64,000 nt of DNA from Bacillaceae bacterium JMAK1 (GTDB taxonomy: Bacteria > Bacillota > Bacilli > Bacillales > Marinococcaceae): NCBI GenBank assembly GCA_012970285.1, contig JIBW01000004.1:186001-250000 (forward strand), in the 5' to 3' direction. Numbering within the stretch: position 1 is the stretch's first letter; each line of letters begins with the position of its first letter. The position numbers and the translations under genes are program-made. The notes under the pieces were generated by a model. That model ran no database searches and was not told the DNA's origin. It saw only the letters and a program-made list of their open reading frames with translations. Of the stretch, positions 49,282 through 57,571 are shown piece by piece.

Positions 49282-49867
49282 TGCCAGTCCCTTCTTTCAT
49301 AACGTTTTGTAAAAAACGAATGGTTGATAAGCGCATACGTGAAACAGCTTGTTGGCTAACGTTTAATTGATCGGCAATTTCTTGATTTGTGAGTTCGAAC
49401 TTGTAATAACCGATGAGGATTTTCTTCTGTTGTGGTGTTAACTTTGTTAGAGCGTGACTGAGCCTGGGATTGGAAGACCATGATTGCACGTCAAGCGTTT
49501 CGCATACAATTGAATAGTCAGGTTCAACAGCAATCGTATAGTCAGTGACCGATGGGTTGTCCACGATTAGTGGATTTCTGGCTCTTTGCTTTCGGCGTTT
49601 CTGATCATATTGAATGGCAGTCCAATAAAGTGTCTTCGAAACGTAACGAGTAAATTGTGCATTAAGATAAAACGATTGGAAATGGTCATCTAATCGCTGT
49701 TGGTTGGTGTCGGTTGGCTCACGAATACTCTGAATGAATAAATTCCTCGCTTGTGGACTAGATAAAAAATGCTGCATGATGGGCTGTTCGAACAGCTCCC
49801 TATGATTTTGAATAAATAATTCTAGTTCGGGGCACTCGTCCATTAGTTGCTTAACGATCCACTGCAT
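49274..49867 (-). CDS. sigO: sigma-O-like RNA polymerase sigma factor (region 4 type)
   Basis: A 197-residue sigma-70-family protein whose C-terminus is a clear region 4: ALTKLTPQQKKILIGYYKFE, LTNQEIADQLNVSQQAVSRM. The N-terminal half is not a normal region 2, which fits sigma-O of B. subtilis, where RsoA fills that role. It is first in the operon sigO-yvrJ-rsoA. ATG follows AGAGGGTG. In B. subtilis the pair responds to acid or envelope stress and drives oxdC; no such target is in this window. A phage-type sigma is the alternative, made unlikely by the neighbours. Confidence 0.78.
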   Translation of the reverse strand: MQWIVKQLMDECPELELFIQNHRELFEQPIMQHFLSSPQARNLFIQSIREPTDTNQQRLDDHFQSFYLNAQFTRYVSKTLYWTAIQYDQKRRKQRARNPLIVDNPSVTDYTIAVEPDYSIVCETLDVQSWSSNPRLSHALTKLTPQQKKILIGYYKFELTNQEIADQLNVSQQAVSRMRLSTIRFLQNVMKEGTGND

Positions 49868-50210
49868 TTTATATCACCCTCTTTAACGGTATATGCCAAA
49901 AAGAACAATTGCGTGTGGGTTGTACAACAAAAAGGGGAACATTCGTTCTTTAATCATAAAGGTTGGGACCGAACCTGTAAATATTTAAAAATATCGCTTG
50001 ACATTTCTTTTGCCTTTAAGTATAGTATTAAGAATAACATTAAAAGCGCGAAGGTCTTTGGCATAATTGAGAGAATTTGCAATTTGAAGTAAAGATTGAA
50101 TATTCTGACGAATGTATACGTTTAGTATTCTAGAAAGTAGGGTATATACAATATGTTAATAAGAGGGTGCGCGCAGATAAGTTAAATATAGAGGTAAGAG
50201 GTGAGTGAGG
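49868..50210. other. intergenic region between sigO and 50211 gene
   Basis: This 343-base divergent region holds the sigO promoter (not recognised) and a strong plus-strand promoter (49998-50026). The remaining leader has no convincing ORF. A GGTTGGGACCGAACC partial palindrome is at 49959-49973. Confidence 0.4.
49998..50026 (+). promoter_or_regulatory. strong sigma-A promoter, long leader
   Basis: TTGACA (49998-50003), 17 bases, TATAGT (50021-50026). It would produce a leader of about 178 bases ahead of the small gene at 50211. Confidence 0.75.
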
Positions 50211-50393
50211 ATGAAGTTATATGTACTATTATTTATTGTTGTCAGCATGGTACTATCAATAACAGCACTCGTATTTGGAATTATTGCACCTACCGCAATT
50301 GCAAGTACATTGGCACAAATCATTGGTTTTTCCGGACTTGTATTTACATTTCTTTATGGATTGCTGATGAATCGTTCAACAGCGAAAGTATAA
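50211..50393 (+). CDS. 60-residue two-segment membrane protein
   Basis: A small hydrophobic protein starting MKLYVLLFIVVSMVLSITAL, with two membrane segments split by GIIAPTAIASTLAQ and a basic tail (NRSTAKV). ATG follows AGAGGTGAGTGAGG. A terminator follows. No family recognised; a signal-peptide-like N-terminus could also be read, but the second segment favours an integral protein. Confidence 0.55.
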   Translation: MKLYVLLFIVVSMVLSITALVFGIIAPTAIASTLAQIIGFSGLVFTFLYGLLMNRSTAKV

Positions 50394-50395
50394 TG

Positions 50396-50424
50396 AAATC
50401 CCGCACCGTTTGCGGGATTTGTTT
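50396..50424. terminator. terminator between 50211 gene and GNAT gene
   Basis: AAATCCCGC and GCGGGATTT pair around a seven-base loop, followed by GTTT. Confidence 0.8.
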
Positions 50425-50427
50425 ATG

Positions 50428-50928
50428 TTATGAGTAACAATAGATGTCCACGAGTTTCCCCCATTTTTCCACTTGTTGTTCATACGTCATCCCAATTCGT
50501 TTTGCAACCCGTACTGAAGGTTCGTTTGCAGGGTCAATTATTGAGATTAGACGTGTAATCCCGAGCTGCTCATTGGCATACTCACAACAAGCGGAAGCGG
50601 CTTCAGTCGCATAACCATTTCCCCAAGCTTCTCGTTTGAATAAATAGCCTACTTCCATTTCAATCTTTTTGTTCACTTTCTGAGGGACAATTCCACACTG
50701 ACCTAAGAAATCTCCGGTTTCTAAATCTTCGACTACCCAAAGCCCTAGATTAAATTTACGATAATTTTCTAACGTCCATTTGATCCATTCCGTCGTTTCG
50801 GATTTTGATTTGATTGCTGGATAGTACTTCATAGCAACGGGATCACTGAAGATTGTGAGTAGCTGCGTAACATCTTCATAATTCATTTCCCGAAGACGTA
50901 AGCGTTCGGTCTCTTGTATAACGTTCAT
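50428..50928 (-). CDS. GNAT acetyltransferase, RimJ/RimL-like
   Basis: A 166-residue GNAT enzyme: TERLRLREMNYEDVTQLLTI at the start, then LGQCGIVPQ, the CoA-binding loop KREAWGNGYATEAASA and the closing ITRLISIIDPANEPSVRVAK. It acetylates a small amine or a protein N-terminus; substrate unknown. The ATG follows AAGGAGGATCAAC. Monocistronic. Confidence 0.82.
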   Translation of the reverse strand: MNVIQETERLRLREMNYEDVTQLLTIFSDPVAMKYYPAIKSKSETTEWIKWTLENYRKFNLGLWVVEDLETGDFLGQCGIVPQKVNKKIEMEVGYLFKREAWGNGYATEAASACCEYANEQLGITRLISIIDPANEPSVRVAKRIGMTYEQQVEKWGKLVDIYCYS

Positions 50929-51043
50929 AAGTTGATCCTCCTTGCTCTATTAAGTATACAAGGTAATCCATTACTAGAAAATAGAGAAAAAATCTAAGAC
51001 TTATGTCATAATCAGAAGAAAGTGTGTAGCGAGGAGACAGATT

Positions 51044-52303
51044 ATGAAAAAGTTAACGAGCGTAATGGTCACAATGGCTGCTATGGCATTAGTGCCGAGC
51101 GTCATCCAAGCGAACGAAGACCCAGCTTTTTTTGATGTTGATGCAACGAATACTCATTATGAAGCAATCGAACGTATGACTGACCGAGGAATCATTCAAG
51201 GGTATCAAGACGGTACATATCGACCAAGCGCCAATATTAGCCGTGGTCAAGTTGCAACACTGATTGCTCGTGCTTTAGAGTTACAGTTGCCAGCTGAAGA
51301 GGAATTGCCAGCGTCAATTTACCGTGACGTGCGTCAAGATCATATACAAGCAGCTGCAATTTATGCTGTGCAAGAAGCAGGCGTTATGACGGGTAATAAT
51401 GATTATTTTAATCCGAGCGCACAGATTAGTCGTGAACAAATGGCAACCGTTCTCGTTCGTGCGTTTGAGCTTGAGCGCATTGTTGAAGGTGGGAACCAAG
51501 ACCCGGTGACGGATTTAACGAGAGCGAGTGCTACGCACCGTGCGAATATTAGCATTCTATCTCAACATGAAATAACGAGAACGTCTGATGGATCGTTTCG
51601 ACCCCGTAGCCAAGTGACTCGAGGTCAGTTTGCGTCCTTTATGGATCGTGCGTTGAGTGTCATCTATACGCAGGAGCTCGGGATTACTCGTGTGCAACAA
51701 GTTGACGATTACACGTTTGACGTCCATTTTACAGATGACATTGAGCGATTATCGCCAGATAACTTCTCATTTGATGGGGATGTGGATATTCTTGATGCGT
51801 ATCGTTTAGAAGGATTAGAAACGATTCGTCTCATTACTATAGAAGCAACATTTGGTGTTCGTTCAACGTTATTATACCAAGAAGGACGCACGAGTTATTC
51901 ATTTCTAGGGACGGGTGGAAGTGATATTGAAGGCATGTTACCGATGGGAACATTGCTAGATGAAGTCATTAAAACGAAAGGCACACCTAATAATGAAGGT
52001 TTTTTCTTAGGTGGACCTTATGTGTTGTATGACAAGAATGGGTATTTTTATGATTATTTCGACGATACACACCCGGTGACGGGATATTGGATTGGCAATC
52101 CAACGACGAGCATATTTGGAGCAAGAGTTGGAATGACATTAGAAGAGCTGAACAGTCATTTTGGAACGAACGTAAGGGCATCTTTTTCGGAAGATGAAGG
52201 CATGTATACGTTTGATTTTAAGATAAATGGGTATGATCTTTGGTTTTCTGCAGAGCGCCCAACAGGCAAGTCAACGGATGTCATTATACAGAAACAATCA
52301 TGA
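51044..52303 (+). CDS. S-layer-homology (SLH) surface protein
   Basis: A 419-residue exported protein. A signal peptide (KLTSVMVTMAAMALVPSVIQA) is followed by three SLH repeats: FFDVDATNTHYEAIERMTDR with GIIQGYQDGTYRPSANISRG, IYRDVRQDHIQAAAIYAVQE with NPSAQISREQMATVLV, and a diverged third ending SFRPRSQVTRGQFASFMDRA. SLH repeats bind pyruvylated cell-wall polymers. The C-terminal 210 residues have no domain I recognise, except internal repeats of the pattern LPMGTLLDEVIKTKGTPNNE and GARVGMTLEELNSHFGTN, which recall small lipoprotein-type domains. ATG follows GAGGAGAC. Confidence 0.85.
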   Translation: MKKLTSVMVTMAAMALVPSVIQANEDPAFFDVDATNTHYEAIERMTDRGIIQGYQDGTYRPSANISRGQVATLIARALELQLPAEEELPASIYRDVRQDHIQAAAIYAVQEAGVMTGNNDYFNPSAQISREQMATVLVRAFELERIVEGGNQDPVTDLTRASATHRANISILSQHEITRTSDGSFRPRSQVTRGQFASFMDRALSVIYTQELGITRVQQVDDYTFDVHFTDDIERLSPDNFSFDGDVDILDAYRLEGLETIRLITIEATFGVRSTLLYQEGRTSYSFLGTGGSDIEGMLPMGTLLDEVIKTKGTPNNEGFFLGGPYVLYDKNGYFYDYFDDTHPVTGYWIGNPTTSIFGARVGMTLEELNSHFGTNVRASFSEDEGMYTFDFKINGYDLWFSAERPTGKSTDVIIQKQS

Positions 52304-52312
52304 TATAAGAGA

Positions 52313-52346
52313 GCCGCTACGACCTGACGAGTTGTAGCGGTTTTTA
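52313..52346 (+). terminator. terminator after SLH gene
   Basis: CCGCTAC and GTAGCGG pair around a 13-base loop, followed by TTTTTATT. Confidence 0.8.
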
Positions 52347-52377
52347 TTAATTTTGGCTATTTGCTTCCTAATATCGA

Positions 52378-52640
52378 AGGTTTTGCACTACATTACAAAA
52401 GCGTTTGAACTCGATATCCTTGTTGCACAAGTACTTGTTAATATCCGACGACATCGATTGATTTATGGATTTTCAAACGATTTCAGTCAGTCGTTTGAAT
52501 GTTTAACGAATCGTGAAAGTGAAACGTTATAGATGCTGAATAAAGAGCTTGCTAATCGCTTGCACTCTCTAAAGGGATGGTCGAAGTCTACAATTATGTC
52601 ATTATTAAGAAGTTAAACGTTAAAAATTGAACCGATCACT
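52378..52640 (+). pseudogene. decayed LuxR/NarL-type response regulator, C-terminal part
   Basis: With frame changes and two stops, this stretch reads like the linker and DNA-binding part of a response regulator: AFELDILVAQVLVNIRRHR, then CLTNRESETL with a stop (compare LTxREREVL), ELANRLHSLKG, and in another frame SKGMVEVYNYVIIKKLNVKN followed by a stop and TDHYKT, the usual GTVKTxVxNILxKLNVKNRT motif. No receiver domain remains. The rest of the 52347-52852 gap shows nothing else beyond possible promoter sequence for iclR. Confidence 0.55.
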
Positions 52641-52852
52641 ACAAGACCTTCTGTTTAGAGGTAGGGTAGGGGTTGGTGTTTTTTAGGTGGTATTGACAAC
52701 TAAGAGATGTAGAAGTCTAAAGAGTTGACGGTTAGCTTTTTAAAAATTAATCGTTTCATTTCTCATCCTGTGAGAAAAAGGGATTCAGTGATGAGAATAT
52801 TCATGTTAACATGTGTAACATTACGTCAGGTGAGAGAAGAGGCTACGTAGAA

Positions 52853-53608
52853 ATGTCAGAAGTTTTAAAAAGAAGCGCTGTTCTTTTAGAGGCGCTTCGA
52901 CCGACAGAAATGAGGAATTCATGGACCTTAACGGAAATTAGCCGCCACGTGGACATACCGACGCAAACGGTCCATCGCCTATTAAATCAACTCGTTGAAC
53001 TAGGGTTCGTGTATCGCGATCATGAGTCGAAAACGTATCGATTAGGGTTAACGCTCATGCAACTTGGACTATCGATTGTCGATCATTTATCGGTGCGTAA
53101 TGTTGGACTTCCAATCATGCGTAAGCTTGGACAAGAAACGAATGAAAGTGTGTATTTAACGATCCCAGAAGGTACGGATGGCATTTTCATAGAGTGTATC
53201 GAATCTCCACATTTCTTTAAGATCGTTGAGCCGGTTGGTATGCGACGACCATTACATAAAGCAGCTTCAAAGAAAGTCATTCTTGCATTTTACAATGAGG
53301 AGTATCGTAACCAAGTTATTCAACTCCTGAGAGAAAGTTACCGTAATGAGTTGAGCGGAATTGAAGCTGAATTAGAGCAAATTAATCGTAATGGCTATGC
53401 GGTTTCATATGGTGAGACAACAGAAGGAACAACGAGTATTGCAGCTCCAGTTTTCTCTTGGGAAGGTGAGGTTATTGCATCCTTAAGCGTCGCTGGTCCA
53501 AATACAAGGTTTAAAGCGTCACGGTGTAGTGAATTGACACGTTTGACGAAGCGTTATGCACAGGAGTTATCAACAGAATTAGGATATCTACCAACAACAA
53601 TGAGGTGA
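52853..53608 (+). CDS. IclR-family transcriptional regulator
   Basis: A 251-residue regulator: N-terminal winged helix (LTEISRHVDIPTQTVHRLLN, then LGFVYRDHESKTYRLG) and a C-terminal effector domain (ETNESVYLTIPEGTDGIFIE, AASKKVILAF, GYAVSYGETTEGTTSIAAPV). ATG 52853 is near AGAGAAGAGG; an upstream in-frame ATG has no better site. Its stop TGA lies in the ribosome site of the next gene. It probably regulates the amidohydrolase/oxidase/symporter operon it heads. Confidence 0.85.
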   Translation: MSEVLKRSAVLLEALRPTEMRNSWTLTEISRHVDIPTQTVHRLLNQLVELGFVYRDHESKTYRLGLTLMQLGLSIVDHLSVRNVGLPIMRKLGQETNESVYLTIPEGTDGIFIECIESPHFFKIVEPVGMRRPLHKAASKKVILAFYNEEYRNQVIQLLRESYRNELSGIEAELEQINRNGYAVSYGETTEGTTSIAAPVFSWEGEVIASLSVAGPNTRFKASRCSELTRLTKRYAQELSTELGYLPTTMR

Positions 53609-53613
53609 AATCA

Positions 53614-54864
53614 ATGATAAATCGAACTCGTCTACTACAAAAAATTGAAGAATTAGGACAGATTGGACAAGATCCTGCTGGAGGCTTAACACGTACGACT
53701 TTCACACCACCGGAATTAGAGGCTCGAAACTGGTTAATTCAGCAATTAGAAACCATTAACGTAGACGTTCATATTGATCCAGCTGCGAACATTTGGGGAA
53801 GAACTGAGGGAACACGTAAGGGGGCACCGAGTATTGTTTTTGGATCTCACATTGATACGGTACCGAATGGTGGTAAGTATGACGGTGCGCTTGGCGTGTT
53901 AATCGCGCTTGAGATCTTAACGTCTCTACGTGAACGAGGCGTAAAAACGATGCATCCGCTCGAGCTCATTTCATTTAGTGGAGAGGAACCGAACCCATTT
54001 CGCTTATCAACATTTGGAAGTCGCGCGCTAACAGGTAAATTAAAAAAAGAACAAATACAATCTGTTACGGATTCTTCTGGAAATGTCTTAACCGAACGTC
54101 TTGAAGCAGCGGGGGGTAGTTATGAGCAGTTTAACGAAACGCAAAGAAACCCCTTGGATTTTGCTCATTATTTAGAAGTGCATATCGAACAAGGAAAACG
54201 ATTATTGAATCAGGGGATTCCAGTTGGCGTCGTACGGGGAATTACAGGAATCTATCGTGAGCGAATTACCGTTCAAGGACAAGCCAATCACGCAGGAACA
54301 ACGATGATGGGAAGCGATCGTCAAGATGCGCTGACAGCGGCATCACAACTCGTATTAAAGCTTGAACAAATTACTACCGAATCGCCAATTGCTGAATTAG
54401 TGGCAACAGTCGGTGAGCTACACGTCTATCCAAATGCGGCAAACATTGTGCCAGGAGAAGTATCATTCACGATGGAAATTCGCGGAGAAACCGAAGAACA
54501 AATTGCAAGTGTTCGAACGCAAATGGAAACAGAGTTTGCTAGCGTCGAGAGACAGCGAGATGTGGTAGTTACCCGGGACGTTATTTTGGATCAACCGGGC
54601 GTGCCAATGGACGAGATGGTCATGAAGACGATGGAAACAGTCTCAACAAAGCTTGGTCATAAAACGCTCATACTAGGTAGTATGGCCGGTCACGACGCAG
54701 CTCACATGGCGGGTGTAACGTCTTCTGGAATGTTGTTCGTACCAAGCCTAGAAGGCAAAAGTCATTGCCCAGAAGAAGAAAGTCGAATGGATGATATTGA
54801 AATCGTTGCAAACGTGCTATATGAAACGATTCTAACATTGGATTCAAAGGGGAATGACGAATGA
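53614..54864 (+). CDS. M20-family N-carbamoyl-L-amino acid hydrolase/allantoate amidohydrolase-like
   Basis: A 416-residue zinc amidohydrolase. Metal-site motifs are FGSHIDTVPNGGKYDGALGV, FSGEEPNPFRLSTFGSRAL and LEVHIEQGKRLLNQG; VRGITGIYRERITVQG and AGTTMMGSDRQDA are typical of the carbamoylase/allantoate branch. It hydrolyses N-carbamoyl amino acids, ureidoglycine-type or similar compounds. ATG 53614 follows GAGGTG, in preference to a GTG inside that site. It is followed with a four-base ATGA overlap by a sarcosine-oxidase-like gene. Confidence 0.83.
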   Translation: MINRTRLLQKIEELGQIGQDPAGGLTRTTFTPPELEARNWLIQQLETINVDVHIDPAANIWGRTEGTRKGAPSIVFGSHIDTVPNGGKYDGALGVLIALEILTSLRERGVKTMHPLELISFSGEEPNPFRLSTFGSRALTGKLKKEQIQSVTDSSGNVLTERLEAAGGSYEQFNETQRNPLDFAHYLEVHIEQGKRLLNQGIPVGVVRGITGIYRERITVQGQANHAGTTMMGSDRQDALTAASQLVLKLEQITTESPIAELVATVGELHVYPNAANIVPGEVSFTMEIRGETEEQIASVRTQMETEFASVERQRDVVVTRDVILDQPGVPMDEMVMKTMETVSTKLGHKTLILGSMAGHDAAHMAGVTSSGMLFVPSLEGKSHCPEEESRMDDIEIVANVLYETILTLDSKGNDE

Positions 54865-55979
54865 AAAATTACGATGTAATTATTGTTGGCGGCGGTTCTA
54901 TGGGAATTGCGGCTGCTTACTATTTACAAAAACATCAACAAAATGTGCTCGTCCTTGAACAATCAACGATACCGAACACGATTGGGAGCCATCACGGGGC
55001 AACTCGTATTTTACGAATGGGTTATGGAAATGGTGGACAGTATGTTCCAATTCTAAAAGAAGCATTGCAACTTTGGAAAGATCTTGAGAAAGAAACGAGT
55101 AAAGAACTTTATCATCCGGTAGGAGCATTGTCGCTCGGTCATAAGAATTCAACATTTGTTAAGGAAACGATTGAAAGCTCACTTGCGCATGACTTGCCAC
55201 ATGAACAATTAACTGCAGCAGAGATGATGGATCGTTACAAGGGAATTCGAATTCCAGATGATTATGTCGGTTGTTATGATCCACTCTCAGGCTTTCTTAT
55301 GAGTGAAACGTGTATTAAAACGTATAAAGAGGAAGCCATCAGACTTGGCGCAACAGTGTTAGAAAACACAGCCGTCACAAACATTAATACGGTCGCAACA
55401 CACCCTGTTGTAGAAACTAGTTCTGCAATCTATGAAACGAGGAAAGTGATCGTAACCGCGGGTGCCTGGAACGGAAAACTATTAGCTGATTTTGAGTTAC
55501 CGATGAAGCCAGTAAGAAAAACAATTGGCTGGTATGAAACCGATAGGCAAACGTACACGAATGATTTCCCCGTTTTCGTATTTGATACGTTACATGATGG
55601 ACATTTTTACGGATTTCCTGATTATGACGGGAAGGGATTAAAGATTGGAAAAATGGAAGGCGGCGACACAGTTAACCCTGACGCAATGGAGCGGGTGTTT
55701 ACCGACCAGGACAGTGAAGAACTAGAATTGTTTACATCGAAATACTTGCCGAATGTATCTTCACGAAGATTGGACGGGAAAGTTTGTTTATTTACAAATA
55801 CGCCAGATGATGACTTTATCGTCGACTTTTTAAATGAGCAAAAAAATGTGATCGTAGCGGGTGGATTTTCTGGTCATGGTTTTAAGTTTGCTAGTGTAAT
55901 TGGCGATATTTTACGAGAAATGGCAATAGAGGGTTCGACAAGTCGGAACATAGATTATTTAAAGAAATCACGATTTTAG
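54861..55979 (+). CDS. sarcosine oxidase / N-methyl amino acid oxidase-like (MSOX family)
   Basis: A 372-residue FAD-dependent amine oxidase like monomeric sarcosine oxidase and N-methyltryptophan oxidase. The FAD site is IIVGGGSMGIAAAYYLQKHQ; HHGATRILRMGYGNGG follows; the cysteine that covalently binds flavin in relatives lies in KVCLFTNTPDDDFIVD near residue 310; the ending is GGFSGHGFKFASVIG. It would oxidise a secondary amine such as sarcosine, releasing H2O2 and formaldehyde. Overlaps the amidohydrolase gene by four bases, suggesting sequential action on a carbamoylated N-methyl amino acid (inference). Confidence 0.83.
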   Translation: MKNYDVIIVGGGSMGIAAAYYLQKHQQNVLVLEQSTIPNTIGSHHGATRILRMGYGNGGQYVPILKEALQLWKDLEKETSKELYHPVGALSLGHKNSTFVKETIESSLAHDLPHEQLTAAEMMDRYKGIRIPDDYVGCYDPLSGFLMSETCIKTYKEEAIRLGATVLENTAVTNINTVATHPVVETSSAIYETRKVIVTAGAWNGKLLADFELPMKPVRKTIGWYETDRQTYTNDFPVFVFDTLHDGHFYGFPDYDGKGLKIGKMEGGDTVNPDAMERVFTDQDSEELELFTSKYLPNVSSRRLDGKVCLFTNTPDDDFIVDFLNEQKNVIVAGGFSGHGFKFASVIGDILREMAIEGSTSRNIDYLKKSRF

Positions 55980-56015
55980 AACCTATAATGTGAGACTGGA
56001 GATGAAGCTAAGAAA

Positions 56016-57380
56016 ATGGACATTACGATTTGGAACATTATGACGGATGTTGGAATCATGTCGGTTTTACTTATGGTTGGAATCTTGCTTAAAGCAAAAG
56101 TTTCTTGGATTCAAAAAACATTTATGCCTGCAAGCTTTATCGCTGGTCTCCTCGGTCTTCTGTTTGGACCTAATGGACTTGGTTGGTTACCATTTTCTTC
56201 GTGGATTGAACTGTATCCAGCGGTGTTGATCGCTGTTGTGTTCGCATCCATTCCAATTGGGGCCGTTAAAAAGCGTTTTAAAGAACAATCTTCCCGAATC
56301 CGAAATGTGTGGATCTACGGTGTATTCATCTTAATGCTCTTTTATGCGGTTGGTTTGTTATTAACTCAGCTGTTTCTAACTCCGGTTATGAACGTTCCCG
56401 TCGGAGCAGGAATGATGCTTGGCGTAGGCTTCTTTGGAGGGCATGGTTCGGCGGCTGCTATTGGTGAGACGTTTGCGTCACTCGGTTGGGAAGAAGCAAC
56501 GAGTCTTGGATATACGTCGGCAACAATCGGTATGGTGATTGCAGTCTTTTGTGGAATGTTAATCATTAAACGGGGAACAAATCAAAACGAAGCCCATTTC
56601 GTTTCAGACTTTAAACGGCTACCAAACGAGTTAAAAACAGGGTTAATGCCAAAAGAAAAACGCCAATCCATTGGAGAAACGACGCTCTCACCAAACGCTG
56701 TTGATCCATTGCTTGCACACATTGGCTTAATTGCGATCGCAATTCTACTGGCATATGGTGCGAAAATAGGAATTGAAGCCGTGTTTCCGATGTTATCATT
56801 GCCATTGTTTAGTTTTGCTATTTTAACAGGGATTCTTATCCAATGGTTACTACGTAAAACGAAGAGTGATGACTACGTTGATAAACGTGTCGTTGATCGG
56901 ATTGGAGGGACTGCAACCGATTTAATCGTTATGTTTGGGATCGCTTCTATTAACTTAACTGTCGTAGCAAGTTATGCCGTACCGCTGGCAATTTTGTTCA
57001 TTGTTGGTTTACTCGTTGCTTACATAAGCTTTCGGATTCTTGCACCTCGAACGTTTCGGACGTATTGGTTTGAAAATGCCGTGTTCAGTTGGGGGTACAC
57101 GACCGGAACCGTTGCAATGGGTGTCGCTCTACTGAAAATTGTTGATCCAGAATTAAAGAGTACAGCACTCGAAGATTTCGGTGTTGCATACTTGGGGATC
57201 ATGCCATTTGAAGTGCTCACGTTAACCTTCTTGCCGCTAATCATCATGAGTGGTTTCGGTTGGGTGTACACGATTGTCGCGATCACAATCTGTTTAAGTC
57301 TGATTATCGTCTCAAGAAGTCAAGGTTGGATTACATCTATAAAATATTCTAACGATCAGTCAAGAACGCATAGCCAATAA
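56016..57380 (+). CDS. GltS-like sodium:glutamate-type symporter
   Basis: A 454-residue ESS-family membrane transporter, somewhat longer than classical GltS (about 400). Seen are FMPASFIAGLLGLLFGPNGL, GGHGSAAAIGETFASLGWEE (the conserved glycine/serine-rich pore loop) and WGYTTGTVAMGVALLKIVDP in the second half, an inverted repeat of the same motif. It lies 36 bases after the oxidase gene, in the same operon; a sequence resembling GGAGATGAAGCTAAGAAA precedes its ATG. It probably imports the acid substrate of this operon rather than glutamate itself, but that is a guess. A terminator follows. Confidence 0.85.
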   Translation: MDITIWNIMTDVGIMSVLLMVGILLKAKVSWIQKTFMPASFIAGLLGLLFGPNGLGWLPFSSWIELYPAVLIAVVFASIPIGAVKKRFKEQSSRIRNVWIYGVFILMLFYAVGLLLTQLFLTPVMNVPVGAGMMLGVGFFGGHGSAAAIGETFASLGWEEATSLGYTSATIGMVIAVFCGMLIIKRGTNQNEAHFVSDFKRLPNELKTGLMPKEKRQSIGETTLSPNAVDPLLAHIGLIAIAILLAYGAKIGIEAVFPMLSLPLFSFAILTGILIQWLLRKTKSDDYVDKRVVDRIGGTATDLIVMFGIASINLTVVASYAVPLAILFIVGLLVAYISFRILAPRTFRTYWFENAVFSWGYTTGTVAMGVALLKIVDPELKSTALEDFGVAYLGIMPFEVLTLTFLPLIIMSGFGWVYTIVAITICLSLIIVSRSQGWITSIKYSNDQSRTHSQ

Positions 57381-57400
57381 CATAGGCTATGCGTTTTTTT
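57365..57400 (+). terminator. terminator after gltS-like gene
   Basis: AACGCATAGCC and GGCTATGCGTT pair around a nine-base loop, followed by TTTTT. Confidence 0.95.
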
Positions 57401-57515
57401 GTGCCTTCCAGCAAAGCTAATTCATATCTGATTCAGTAATTCATACATGGTCACCCAACCAAATGTAAGCGCATTCATAAATGTTGAATTAACGCCGTTT
57501 GTTGATTTTTCGGAA

Positions 57516-57533
57516 TTGGCATGATAATTGCTT
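57516..57533 (+). promoter_or_regulatory. sigma-54 promoter of carboxylase/Dpp operon
   Basis: TTGGCATGATAATTGCTT: GG 57518-57519 and GC 57530-57531 are ten bases apart, a very good match. It overlaps an in-frame upstream ATG at 57521, which therefore is not the start. The cognate activator was not found next to it. Confidence 0.87.
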
Positions 57534-57571
57534 ATTTAGTTGAGTACAACAAGGACGAGGAGAGTGACCGT

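Noticed and set aside
49847-50092. 81-residue ORF upstream of the 50211 gene
   Set aside because: It crosses the sigO start and the strong promoter, has no ribosome site and no sensible composition.
57521-57571. Upstream extension of the carboxyltransferase
   Set aside because: ATG 57521 lies within the sigma-54 promoter between -24 and -12, so it cannot be in the mRNA from that promoter; ATG 57572 has a good ribosome site.
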